Below, piece by piece: positions 47,071-58,529 of a stretch of DNA of 64,000 nucleotides. The stretch spans positions 11,819,366-11,883,365 of the forward strand of contig NC_088777.1 in the NCBI RefSeq assembly GCF_954871325.1, written 5' to 3'. The position numbers and the translations under genes are program-made. How positions within the stretch are numbered: the stretch's first letter is position 1; every line of letters begins with the position of its first letter. This DNA is from Gordionus sp. m RMFG-2023. Its lineage: Eukaryota; Nematomorpha; Gordioida; Chordodea; Parachordodidae. The notes beneath the pieces are model-generated. The model did no database searches. It saw only the letters and a program-made list of their open reading frames with translations, and was not told the origin of the DNA.

Positions 47071-48205
47071 TATTTAAATTGATCTAAATACAGATACATT
47101 GTCTAAAAAGCTATCGATGCAATTTTAAATCTAGATACAGATACAATTTTATTATACTCTTATATAACGTTTGCATAAACCTAATATAGGATTCTAATGT
47201 GAAAATTCATGAAATGAGCTAAAAAAATTTATTTACTGGATATCTCATTTATCAAAAAATGAATAATAATGATTTTTATTTTAATATATTAATATAATAT
47301 ATGAAATATGTGATTAAATGATTATAAATAATTATTAGATTTCAGTAATAAAATATTTTCAAAATTTTGGTTATTAAGGCAACCTCGTTTATCTGTAAAG
47401 ATATTTTTTGTGGGTGTTATATTTTATGAATAAAATTTTATATCAGGATATTCTTTAAAAATGCTAAATTCTCGACATTCAAATTATTTAAAAAATAAAT
47501 GAAGGATAATTGAAAATGTCTGAATGCCAGCTATAATAAAAGCAGTTATTAAATCATCTAAAGTGGTTTGGGTTAAGTCCGAGGTCTCTTGGCAAAAATA
47601 TCAGTGGAGTTCAATATTTTGTTGAGGTAATGCTAACTGAAATTTCGTATTTTTTGGTAGATATGGCAATCATTTTACTATCAGAGATTTGTTTTCTTGA
47701 TTTTGAGATATTATTTAAAAATATGTTCTATAAATTGGCCATGGAAAAACAATGTCTGAACTAGTTGATGCTTCATTGATTATTACTTCTTCCTCTTGAT
47801 CACAATATTAATCTAAAATAAATTTTTAAAATTAGTATAATAAAATAAATATAATAAAAATGGCAGATTCCTTGAGATGGTTGTAATATCAAAATTTGTC
47901 TGGTTTATTGATGAACTCGGACATAATATTTAATGAGTATTATATATATTTTTTTTATAAATAAGTTTTAATATTTATAATTTTTTATTATAGTAGTTTT
48001 AATATTTTATATTTGAATTATATGCTCATGAAATAAAATATTTTGCAATAAAGTATTTTTATTTATAATATAAAGAGTGTTAAATAAAAGTATATCAAAA
48101 TGTATCACGGAAAGTATCTAAAAAGAGATACAGATACCTTTAAAATAATATCTGGATATAAATATTTTAAAAAATCTAACTAGATATAGATAACACATAC
48201 TTTGC
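47071..48205. mobile_element. Candidate old inverted-repeat element
   Basis: The left side (GTTAAAGGATAC, then CTAAATACAGATAC) and the right side (AGAGATACAGATACCTTTAA, ending ACATACTTTG) are partly inverted copies. Both are followed or preceded by CTATTT, but a clean 8-bp duplication could not be placed. The interior is AT-rich with no gene. Confidence 0.35.
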
Positions 48206-48270
48206 TATTTATTAGATGTTTCTATTCTTATAATTTGATGTTTTAAATTTAAATTTTTTAATACAAAAAA

Positions 48271-48276
48271 TTTTTT
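48271..48276 (-). terminator. Pol III T-run terminator of tRNA-Leu
   Basis: TTTTTT on the minus strand, a few bases after the tRNA 3' end. Confidence 0.6.
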
Positions 48277-48281
48277 AATTT

Positions 48282-48364
48282 GTCAGAAGTGGGATTTGAA
48301 CCCACGCCCAGATAACTGGACTGCGACCTGAACGCAGCGCCTTAGACCACTCGGCCATCCTGAC
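48282..48364 (-). tRNA. tRNA-Leu(CAG)
   Basis: An 83-nt tRNA gene on the minus strand. The acceptor stem GTCAGGA pairs with TTCTGAC (one G-T). The A box lies in GGCCGAGTGGTC. The anticodon arm TGCG-TTCAGGT-CGCA gives anticodon CAG. A long variable arm follows, as expected for Leu, then B box GGTTCAAATCC. No intron is present. A run of six T lies just downstream on the minus strand (48271-48276), a usual RNA polymerase III terminator. It reads CUG codons for leucine. All stems are intact, so it is likely functional. Confidence 0.95.
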
Positions 48365-50140
48365 TAAATAACTTTACCGAAATTTTTATAATATATTACA
48401 TTTGAGAAAAAAAACTGTTTACAGTTTGTATATTTTCATCATGTAAATAAATAATCCAAATTGTGAATTTACCTTTTAAAATAAAGTATAAAAAAATAAA
48501 AAAGCAAGCCAGACCATATTCATCGAATTAGCTCATAATACCATGAACAATCTATGAGATATCATGTCCAATGATGAGAAAATTATTAAAAATAAATACA
48601 TAAATTAAAAATGTGAAATAAATATCTAACTCTATCATGTCAAGTGATTTTCAATTATGGTGCAATAACTAAGTTTTTATATAGCTTAAAACACAATTTC
48701 AATCCCATTGGACTCAAAGATGAGATACATGGTACTCATAACGTCTTGATGCCATAACTGGTCAAAGTTTATCTACTCAACAAACCATACTCATCTCATA
48801 ATTCATTGCTTCATTTAAAAAATACCAATGTGAGCCAGTACTAAACAAAAAAGAAATGAAAAAAATGACCTACCTCTTCCTGAATATATAATCTTAAATC
48901 TTATGTATTTATCTCTCCCAGTTTATCCCATTTCCAAAGCTCCACTTGCATTTATATATAAAATATTCACAACATTCTCCTTCAACACTTATTGATATGT
49001 CACAATCCAAATAATGTAACATATTCAGAACACCCTCTATATAAAAATATTGTTTTAAAATATATTAGAGATCAAGTATATTTTATCAATAATCAAGATT
49101 ATTCGGCATTGTGAAACCTTTAATATATATCCCAGTTTTATAATTATTAAATGCCAAATCTTTGATCTCCAGAAAGATAAATCAAACCGATATTGTATCT
49201 CAGCTAATTTTCTAAAGTAGTCAAATTTCAATCTGATTTCAGACTAAATTATTTAGATTGAATGGGAGACGTCTCCACATAAATTGTCCTGGACAAAAAT
49301 ACCCTTGGGCAATAGGACATCAGACTAAAATATCCCATATAAATAGCATTAGAAAAAATTTCCCAATTTAAATATTTTTAAGAAATGATTTCTTTATAAA
49401 ACTCTATTTATTTTGAACTTAGGTCTCAGTGTAAAAAAATCAAATTTTTTAAGGAATTTGGTATACTTGGTATTTAAATGGTAGTAATATACTAAGCAAT
49501 CACCAAACCAATTTTTTAATATATATGAATTTACTAAACAATGACTAAATATTATTACACCCATTTATAATTTATAACCAAAAGCAATAACCAGGATGTG
49601 CTAAGGTGTGAGGGCACTATTAAGTTAGGCTTTCCCCAAAAATTATAATGGAGGGCTTTACTACATCCACGTATAACATGCCTTTGGCTATACATTTTTA
49701 AAGAATATATTTGGGGTTTCACTTATATAAAAATGTCTTTTTCTAAAATTTTTTAATAATAGTCATTATTTTTAAAAATTATTAACTTTTACTTATTTTT
49801 CTTTTAAATCATGATATATATTCATGTAAACAGACAAATTTTTGAAAGGGGGGTAGAGCCATTTTCCCCCGCTTGTCTATTCCTAATGTATCAACTATTT
49901 GGAAAACTTGGTATGCTCAGCTCCCATAGGAGAAAAATAGGCATTAGATTTATACCTACTTTTTTTAAAATCAATCTCATAAGTGAAATGAAGAGAAATT
50001 TTTAAATTACAATTCATGTTTTCTTTATTCCATAAAAAAAAATATTTTAAAAATAAAAACGCGATTTCATTTATTTATTACATTTCAATTTTGTCAACTT
50101 CTCTTTCTGCGTCTTATTTTATTTAAGTTGAACATGATAA
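48365..50140. other. AT-rich sequence with repeat remnants
   Basis: No gene recognised. A G/C-rich block at about 49838-49900 (AAAGGGGGGTAGAGCC...CCCCCGC) resembles the G-rich ends of the element at 29142-30232 and may be an element end. A block with CCTTTGGCTATAC near 49680 may belong to it. Confidence 0.4.
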
Positions 50141-50141
50141 T

Positions 50142-50640
50142 CTAGTGCCGTAAACGTAAAAAAATGGAGCGTATTACCTTTAGTTACCTTGTGAAAAAAG
50201 AAACGCGTTATTTGCTATTCAAAAAATTAACGAGTTACTCGTTATTTAAAAAAAAACAACTATATTTAAATATATTTTCCCCCCATAGATAATAAAAAAA
50301 GTATATAAAATAAGTTAATTTTTTAATAAATTTTCGTTTATTTTTGACAAATCTTCAAAATTTTGATCAGACAAACAAGAGTGCTTAGTGCTCATTACAG
50401 CTTTCGCTGTGCTAAACACGTTTAACTAGCGCAGGGGATGGAAGCAAGAATCTTCATTCAGATTCCCATCAATTTTTTCTAGTGTTGTTAAAGTTACTTT
50501 TGAAATATAACTAGTTACAGTTACAAGTTACATTATCAAAAATATAACTAGTTACTAGTTATATTTTTACAAATGTAACTAGTTAATAGTTACAGTTATT
50601 TTTCAAAAGTAACTAGTTATATTATAAGTTACTTTATACA
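50142..50640. repeat. Subterminal repeats, probable end of the adjacent hAT element
   Basis: Contains TAGTGCCGTAAACG at 50142, TAGTGTTGTTAAAGTTAC near 50480, and many copies of GTAACTAGTTA/TAACTAGTTAC at 50500-50640. Such clusters are typical of hAT subterminal regions. They lie just beyond the C-terminal end of the transposase at 50.87 kb. Which TAGTG is the true terminus was not settled, and the opposite end was not found. Confidence 0.5.
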
Positions 50641-50864
50641 TCATTCATATAACGCATTTATTTACTGAACGAATTTATTTAATATAAAAAAATTATGATA
50701 TACAAATTATAATCATTTGTTTAAAAAAAATATACAATTTATTTATATAAAAAAATAAGTAAACCGAAAAAAATATCGGAAAATAGAATATTTATATTTA
50801 CATCGAATAAAAATATTCTATATATTTGCATTGAAGAAAAACATATTTATTTTTCATAAAAATT

Positions 50865-52010
50865 TGAGTTTATTGCTTTTAACAACAATTGGATTTCAAA
50901 ATTTTTATCTAGGAGACGCGCTCGTTTCTCTCCAAAGATGAGCTTCCCTAGACTGAATAAACGCTCTACAAGAGCACTTGATGCAATAACAACATTTATT
51001 TAATAAAAAATATTTTTAAATTTGGAAAATCGTCATATAGAGATAATTTGCTGTTATTGGATTTAATAAAATTTTAATTTTCAATAAATTTATCATTATC
51101 AATAATATTTTGACGCTTTAAATGAAAAAATCCAACTACATCTAATGATGTTTGTTGAGAACATGAGCCATTTGTGTTAGATTCACCGCGAGGTATTAAA
51201 GTATTTATTAAATTTAAAATTTCCATCTTTTTTGATCTAATCTTTTTTTGCCTTATCCAAGGCCAATCAGTTTTAAATAGTGGATGAAGAATAGCAGCAA
51301 TTATGTTATCATTATCATAAAGATCATGAAACCTCTATCATTGTATTATTAATTTATAAATAATTATTTAATTTAAGTTACCTTTTTTTAATACTAGCTA
51401 ATATAGCATCTTTTAAAGGTTGACAATATTTTAATTCTTGAACATCTTCCATGCAGATAAGTATCTATGTTATTGTTGGGGTATAATAACCTAGATACAT
51501 ATATTTTTCCCCTTCTAGTATAACAATAGCTTTAGCTACTGGTTGCATAATCTAATTTTTTTAATTGAAAAATAAGACATTAATTTAAATTTACACTGCA
51601 ATATTCTTTAATAAAATAACGATCGATCTTGTGATGTAATCTACACAATTCTAATTCATCACATAATAAATCGAAATCCAAAGGCATTTCATTTGTAAGT
51701 GATAATATTTTAGGCTGAGAATGTAATCTCTTTTTAATTTGTTCAGCTAATGGCCCAGATTTTTTTTGTGTATTCCACAAACGTTGACATTTAGATATAG
51801 CAACCTTATACACTTTCCTATAATCCTCATTGTTTAAAAGTATTTTATTCGCATCTTATGTGCCACTAAGTTTAATGTGTGACAGGAACATTTTCGATGC
51901 CTGGGTAGGTAGTCGAAGTCATTTATATTATAATTGGTTAGGCCAGAGGAAGACATTATATCTTCTATTGAAATGTTTTCAATATCTGAATATTACTACA
52001 TAGTTTGTTC
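50865..52010 (-). pseudogene. hAT transposase, decayed (minus strand)
   Basis: Read from 52010 downward. First comes FDYLPRHRKCSCHTLNLVA, the Cys/His region after the second catalytic Asp. Next is the 51580-51813 stretch with YKVAISKCQRLWNTQKKSGP, then QPVAKAIVILEGEKYMYLGY (about 51480-51550). IIAAILHPLFKTDWPW follows near 51300, and ASSALVERLFSLGKLIFGEK then ARLLDKNFEIQLLLKA (about 50870-50985), the C-terminal dimerisation domain. Several stops and frame changes are present (for example near 51470 and 51860). The N-terminal catalytic part beyond 52010 is not clear. It belongs to a different hAT lineage from the element at 7923. Confidence 0.82.
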
Positions 52011-54273
52011 CATTTAAATTAATAAGATTTATTAGGTTATATGGGTCACTTCCAGTTTGGTCCAGAATTAAGAATTATCTCTTTACCAATCATCTAAATT
52101 TACATACAACACTTCTTCATTTCAACAGACTTTTCTTCCATATAAAGATACTAGTATCAAAAAATTGTATCATGAAATTAATTTACTTAAGACATATCCT
52201 TGTACATTTAATATTATTATGTACCATATCGCTTTCATTATCAAAATCAACTAATCCGATTGGAAATTATTTTAGTAGATGTTGCATGGTATTTTTGAAA
52301 TCCTCCAATATTAAAAAATAGGATTATTTATTCTAATCAATATCAATTTACCCACCAAAGTTCCTTGAATCATAAACGCGAAATGTTTTAAGGATAATTT
52401 TATACTTATTGCTATAATGTAAGCATGAAACCTTTATTTGATGTGATAGAAAATAAATTATCTGGTCTCTCTCACACATGGTTGTAAGTAAGACGTTTTG
52501 TTAAGTTTTTACCTCAATAAGTTCCCCCCCCCCCCAAAAAAAAAAAAAAAAATTAAAAAAAAGGTCTTTATATCATAAAAAGTAAATTTTGACAAATATT
52601 CTGAAATGCTTAGAATTTTTTCCAATCATGATAAAAAAATACTGAAAGCGGAGAATTTTTACTGATGAGATTATTTATAAAAATCATAGAAGATTTTGCT
52701 AATAATTATGTTTAATTTTCTCAGAATTTTTTTTATTAAATTTTTCGAGTTAATATTTTTTAAAAATTTTTCTAAATTGTTGAGTAAATGGAAAAGGGAA
52801 TAATTGTTTCTCTAGAAAATTGTTGTTCCTTAATCGGAACCCAGAAAATAAAACCTGAAATGTAAATTATATAAGATAATTTAAAAATTTGATCGTCATA
52901 CTAGTCCTCAGATCTAGGTCATGACAGGGGGGGGGGGTGTTAAAAACATTTTTTAAATTTTGACAAGAGTATTTAAATCAAGGATAATAAAAAATAATTT
53001 AAAAAAGTGGTTATTATTTTAATTCTGAGATTTAATAAGTGTCTTATTCAATTTTCTTATTTTGTAAATTGCGAAAAAATTTTGGCCCGGCCATAAACCT
53101 GCCATATTCTTAAAGTGAGGTGGGATTATCAAGGATACTCTTTAAAATATTCATAAGAATATTGACCCTTTATTTAAAAAATTTAATGACTTTTATTGAA
53201 CTCTTAATTATAAATATTGACCTGACTCCCGTTATCGGGCGGGCTTGCTGTTATTTCTCCAAACCTCAGTTAACTTCTGGTGCACTTCAGAAGGATTCTT
53301 AAATCATGCTCCCGTTGATAGAACATCAAAGATCGACTTGCTCTTATGGCCAGTCCCACCCCACTGCCAAATGTATAATATTCATAAGTTTCGTTTCTTT
53401 ATCATTTTTATATTACACTGCTAGCTATTTTAAATATATCTGGTAGAATTCTTTATTAGTTCTAAATTCCCCTTTTTTTTTATTTAAAAAAAAGTACTAA
53501 AAAATTAATAGAGAGGAAGTTCTCTAAGTACAAGAAACTAATAACCAAAATATCTATAACTTTAGAATTATAATTGTAATCGACCTTAAAAGTGACATTT
53601 TTGAATTCCTGATGAGTTTATTCAAGATTTAAAATTAACATTTAAACCGAAATCAATATATAAATAAAGTTTTAGATTTGTAATAATTCAATTGATCATA
53701 ATTGTCATTAATCGATAACAATACATTTACATAATAATAACTTATATGAATAAAATAAATATAGAATAATGTCCAATAAAACAAATATTTTGTTTGGTTA
53801 AAAAAAGAAGAAAATATATACTGGATTATTATATTAATTCATGAATATTTGTTTTATAACAAATAATTCAATTTTTGGCATAGAATATATTGAATTATAT
53901 AAATATTTATATTCGAAACAAGAAAAGTTCATTACGCTTTCGGTGTATACCAAAAATAATTTGGTTATGCATAACACAGAAGTATAATTTATTCTCTAAG
54001 TCAAAAGTTTTTATGATAAATATATATTTTTTGTACCATTATACCATATTAAAAATTGGCTATTATTTAGTAAATAAGATATTGCAATTTATTTATACAT
54101 TTTACAATATGGCAAATGTTAAAGAAACTGTCTGATGAATCCTAATTAATATTGCTGATAACTCGAATTACATTTAAAATTTATTAAAATAAGATATAGG
54201 ATATTTACTTGTTTAATCTTATCTTACAATTTAAGGGAACTATTATGAGAGTGAGAGGCGCTATCGATCTCCG
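52011..54273. other. AT-rich sequence; one GC-richer island unassigned
   Basis: The part to about 52450 may hold the N-terminal remains of the hAT transposase. A C/A tract lies at 52525-52550 and a G9 run near 52928. The island at about 53210-53375 (CTGACTCCCGTTATCGGGCG) is clearly richer in GC but matches no family I recognise; it may be a transposon fragment. Confidence 0.4.
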
Positions 54274-54281
54274 TTTGAGAT

Positions 54282-54486
54282 TAGTGTTGCTGGCCCAATT
54301 TTTAAAAATGGTCTGAAGATTCTAACCAAAATAATATTATGTAAGCCTCGAGATTTGACAAATAGAAATCCAAACCCTTCCACGACCTGTGTGCAAAATC
54401 CCCAAGCTTGCATAATATTATTTTAGAAAACATCTTAATCTGGCTGTTTTAAAAATTGATACAAATCAGGTGGTTTAACAACACTA
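54282..54486. mobile_element. hAT-type MITE family 1 copy
   Basis: A 205-bp element starting TAGTGTTGCTGGCCCAATTT and ending GGTGGTTTAACAACACTA, with the perfect 8-bp duplication TTTGAGAT (54274-54281 and 54487-54494). The interior shares AAGCCTCGAGATTTG with the copy at 44869. It lies ~380 bp downstream of the TMTC3 stop codon. Confidence 0.85.
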
Positions 54487-54752
54487 TTTGAGATTCTGAA
54501 AAAATTAATTGTTAAATACCTATATAGTTTCCACAAATAAAAACAATAAAACTATGATAATTTTGCATATTAAAATTATCGTCCTTAATGAATTTTAATA
54601 ATAAAGTTAACATTTAATTACGTCTTTAGTATTATTAATTATCAAAAATAAATAAATAATACGAATTATTTTAAGGAAAATATTGAATGAATTTTTAATT
54701 TGTAATGTTATGGCTACAAACACATCGAGTTATTTTTTTGTACTATATCAAT

Positions 54753-54758
54753 TTTATT
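54753..54758 (-). promoter_or_regulatory. Polyadenylation signal of TMTC3
   Basis: AATAAA on the minus strand, about 105 bp after the TMTC3 stop codon. Confidence 0.5.
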
Positions 54759-54860
54759 AATAATATAAATGTATTTTTATATCACAGTTAGATATTATAT
54801 AGATTTACAATTAAAAAAAAATATTATATTATTTTTTAACGAAATGAATTGCGAATTTTT

Positions 54861-57800
54861 TTATTGCAATGCTAATAATCTTTGTTGAGAATTTAGGATA
54901 ATTTTAGAGAACGCTTTGAAGACCGGGTAACGCGTCGTGTCATTTTGAAGCGCATTCACACAATCCCGCGCTTTTATAAGTTTTCGTGTTTCAATGTATA
55001 TCAAACAAACATTATGTCGAGCCACAAACAGATGATTTAATTGTTCACCATCTTTTCGATTCACTATAGGATAGGAGTCTAAATGCCATACTTGATCTTT
55101 CTCGGGGTATATTTGGCTTGATTTTGCATCGAAGGATTCGGAAAGAAGTTTTATAGCAGATTCATAATCAAACAAAGCCTTGACAGGATCTTCAAGATCT
55201 CTATAATATATATCCCCAGAGAGTAATAAACCTTTGACGTGAGTGGGATACCATTTTAATAACCGATCCACAAAACTTTTAGACTCGTATAATATTGATT
55301 CTAATTTCTTGATTATGGTAAAAGTTCTTTTATCAACGTCTTTCAAACTTTTTATGGCACTTAATTTAAAATTGGTAACACTCTTTAACTGTCTTAAATT
55401 ATCCCTCATTATCAAGGCGGCGTTATAAAGGCTACCCTGATGTGTGGGATTAAATTGTAACGAAGAAAGAATAAACTCTAAAGCCTTTCTATGATCTCCT
55501 TGATTAATAGACAATTGTGCTAAAAGATAGTAAGAGTGAGCCAATATTTCCACTTGCGCATTATGAACAGATTGAGGGCAATCAATTATTTTTAACAATT
55601 TCTCTCTTGCTAGGGATAAAGATGTGTCACCCAATCTTGATATATGATAAATAGCTGACCATATCAAAGACTTTGCATGACAGGGGTTTAGTATAAGCGA
55701 ATCTTCTATGTGCTTTAGGAAGTAATCGTTGGTATCTTTATCCAAAAAATCTACGGCAACCTAAATAATTAAATATGACAATTAAAAAATGTTTTCTTCA
55801 ATTTCCTATTTTTTTTTAATATAAGGGTTATATATTATAATTATAAGATATTATTTTACCTCGTATAAAAAATCTGATGTTTTTTGATCTCCGGTGTTCT
55901 GAATAGCTTTTAAATACTCCTTTTGACTCTGTGAATAGCTAATTATATACATAAATTTTATAATATTTTAAACAAAAATATTCATATAATTTACTTTTTC
56001 ACGTGATGTAACATTTGCGCGAGTTTTAACCTGGCTTTGGTGTTATTTGGCTGCCAATACAAGGCTAACTCATAGTAATAGATTGCTTCTCGTGTCCTTA
56101 TTTTATTTTTATTTATGACGTCTCCCATACCTATGTAGGCATCTATCCAATTTAAGGGTATTTGAAATGAAATTTTTGGATGTGTTTTATGAAAACTCTC
56201 AATAATATGATTCGACTTTTCTATATACATGGAACTCAATAGATCAACACCTTTTTTGTAAGATTTTTCGCAATCCTATGGGTATAAACAAAAGATTTAA
56301 TAAATTCTAATATCGGTAGTAATATATTTGTTATATTCTGATTTACCGTTAAGAGGTTTAATTTGCAATATATTCTTCCGATATTAATAAAAGCTCCGAC
56401 ATCATCCGATTGATGTTTGATAGCTTTTTTATAGTGTGCTAAGGCATAATGTAATTTATTTTTCCTTTCCCAATAGTGCCCTAAATTATTCCATAATTTG
56501 GCATTTTGTGGTATAATTTTGATAGCGGATTGCATAAGGGCCTTTTCATTCATCCATTCAGTATTCCTTCGATAAGTTTTGAGGCTACAAACCAAGATCA
56601 AAAGATAGACCCAAAATGATCTATTCTTGAATAACCGAAATCTATTATTTTATGATATATTTAAATGTGGGAAATTTAAAATCATATCATATTTCTTTAA
56701 TAAATAAATGAGCATTTTAAAAATTAAATTTTTTATAATAAAACTATCATTTAAATCAAAAATGATTATTTAATAACTTAAATGAAGTCAACATTAATTT
56801 ATGAATTCCGAAACTGACTAAAAAACACAGACCGATGCTAGGAATGTACAAAATTCTTTCAGCTAAAACAAATCCAACTGGAAAAAATAGATTGCTAGCG
56901 GGAATATATGGCACGATCAAAAGCAAAAGTCCCTACAATTTAAAAAATATATAAATCCAATTATATTTTCTAAATTTTTACCATTAATATAAATTTTGAC
57001 TCTTGAAGATTGGTATTTCCCTTAAAACCTTGAAATATATGGTAAATTGTTTTCCACAGCAAAATTAATATGATCGAATAAATGACGAGGGTCAATAAAT
57101 TTCTGTGATCCATGAGTGTTAATAGTGAAATAGAGCCCATTGACCAATCACAACTTAATTTATAAGGAAAAATTAGTTTCCAAATATTAAGAGCTGCCAA
57201 ATAATTGTAAGTAAGTTGTCTGACAGGAAACCTAGCATGGCTAGCTGGATTATCGAACCTATCAATATAAATATAATTAATTAGCTCATTAAAATATAAA
57301 TCTTTTCGAGAAAATGTTTTTTTTAGATCGTTAGTATACTTGAAGAATTGAGGTAGTTGAGATCCCATAACCCATATTCTCATAAATAAGCACAGATTAA
57401 GAGAAAGTATCATACTTTTTATGCGAGAGGAAAATAAAGTTTTTACAACGAGTTGTTTGTCTTTATAATTATTGAGAAATATCTAAAATAATTATATTAA
57501 ATATAAAATAAAATTAAAACAAGTTAGCAAAACATTTTAAAATTAAATTATCTAAGTATACACATATTTATCTATTATATTTAAATATTATGCACATACA
57601 TTATATAAAATTTCATAGACTATCAGTATGCCAATAATTGTGATGCCTTGTTCTTTGCTTAGCATTGAAAACAATGCAAACATCATGCTAATGCTAAATT
57701 TATATGGTTCTAAAATATTGTTTTAATAAAGATAAAATAAGGAATTTTTATAATTGACTTGTGTAGGGATTTCGAGTGGCGTTCACGAAAAAGGTGAATG

Positions 57801-58529
57801 AAGATAGAAAGAAAAGACCAGCTAATATTTCACTTCTACCAACGATGCTAGTTACCTAATATAATATAAAGATATATAAAATATTAGAATTTTCATCACA
57901 AATATTTAATTATCCGCAAGCATGTTCTGAAAAATAATATAGTCTTAATAATATTGAAAATTCGCTTAAATAATTTAGCTCTAGATTATAATGAACTTTC
58001 TAACTAATGATTATAAAAGTATGAGGCCTATACTATTCTTCAACCGAATTTTAAACGCATCTTAAAGTTAAGCTTTTTTTTTACAGCCAATGAGATAAAC
58101 AAGTCTTTAGCATTTGAAGTACCAATTTTATTTCTTTATAATTTAAAGGAGGGTCACATAGATCCTATTTTTGATAAATAAATTATTAAAATTTTTGTAA
58201 ATTTGAGAACAATTTGATTTTTTAATATTCCATGAAGGGGAAGGCCTATATCAAGAATAATTCCAGGATAGCAAGGGTAAGATTTTATTTATTGTAAAAT
58301 CTCGAACAATTTCTACAAACCATACTGACAAACTACTATAATGGGTTGAAAAGGGAATGCCCTTATTCAATTGTATATAAATTATAATGATAGATAAAAA
58401 AAAATATGTTTAAATTTATAAACCGCATCACAATGGATTGGGTGTACGGCAAATAGCAATGAGGCGTGAAGGGATATTTGATCCGACGAGCTTAAATCTT
58501 TATCGTTTTTCATCAATGCTTTGCATATG
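54861..58529 (-). CDS. TMTC3: TMTC3, protein O-mannosyltransferase with TPR repeats (5' end missing)
   Basis: TMTC proteins sit in the ER membrane and O-mannosylate cadherin-type domains. Exons: 58529-58424, 57855-57759, 57709-57600, 57482-56982, 56932-56778, 56641-56347, 56275-55995, 55926-55860 and 55760-54861 (stop). Every junction keeps phase and has GT-AG ends. Landmarks: [71 protein letters not shown] and [11 protein letters not shown] (DUF1736 region), [20 protein letters not shown], then TPR units from [18 protein letters not shown] to [18 protein letters not shown]. The TPR text matches TMTC3 better than TMTC1, 2 or 4. About 836 residues are encoded here; compared with the ~915 usual, the first helix and the N-terminal acidic catalytic motif are absent and must lie upstream (above 58.5 kb) or be lost. 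The exact start of the first exon is uncertain. Confidence 0.92.
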
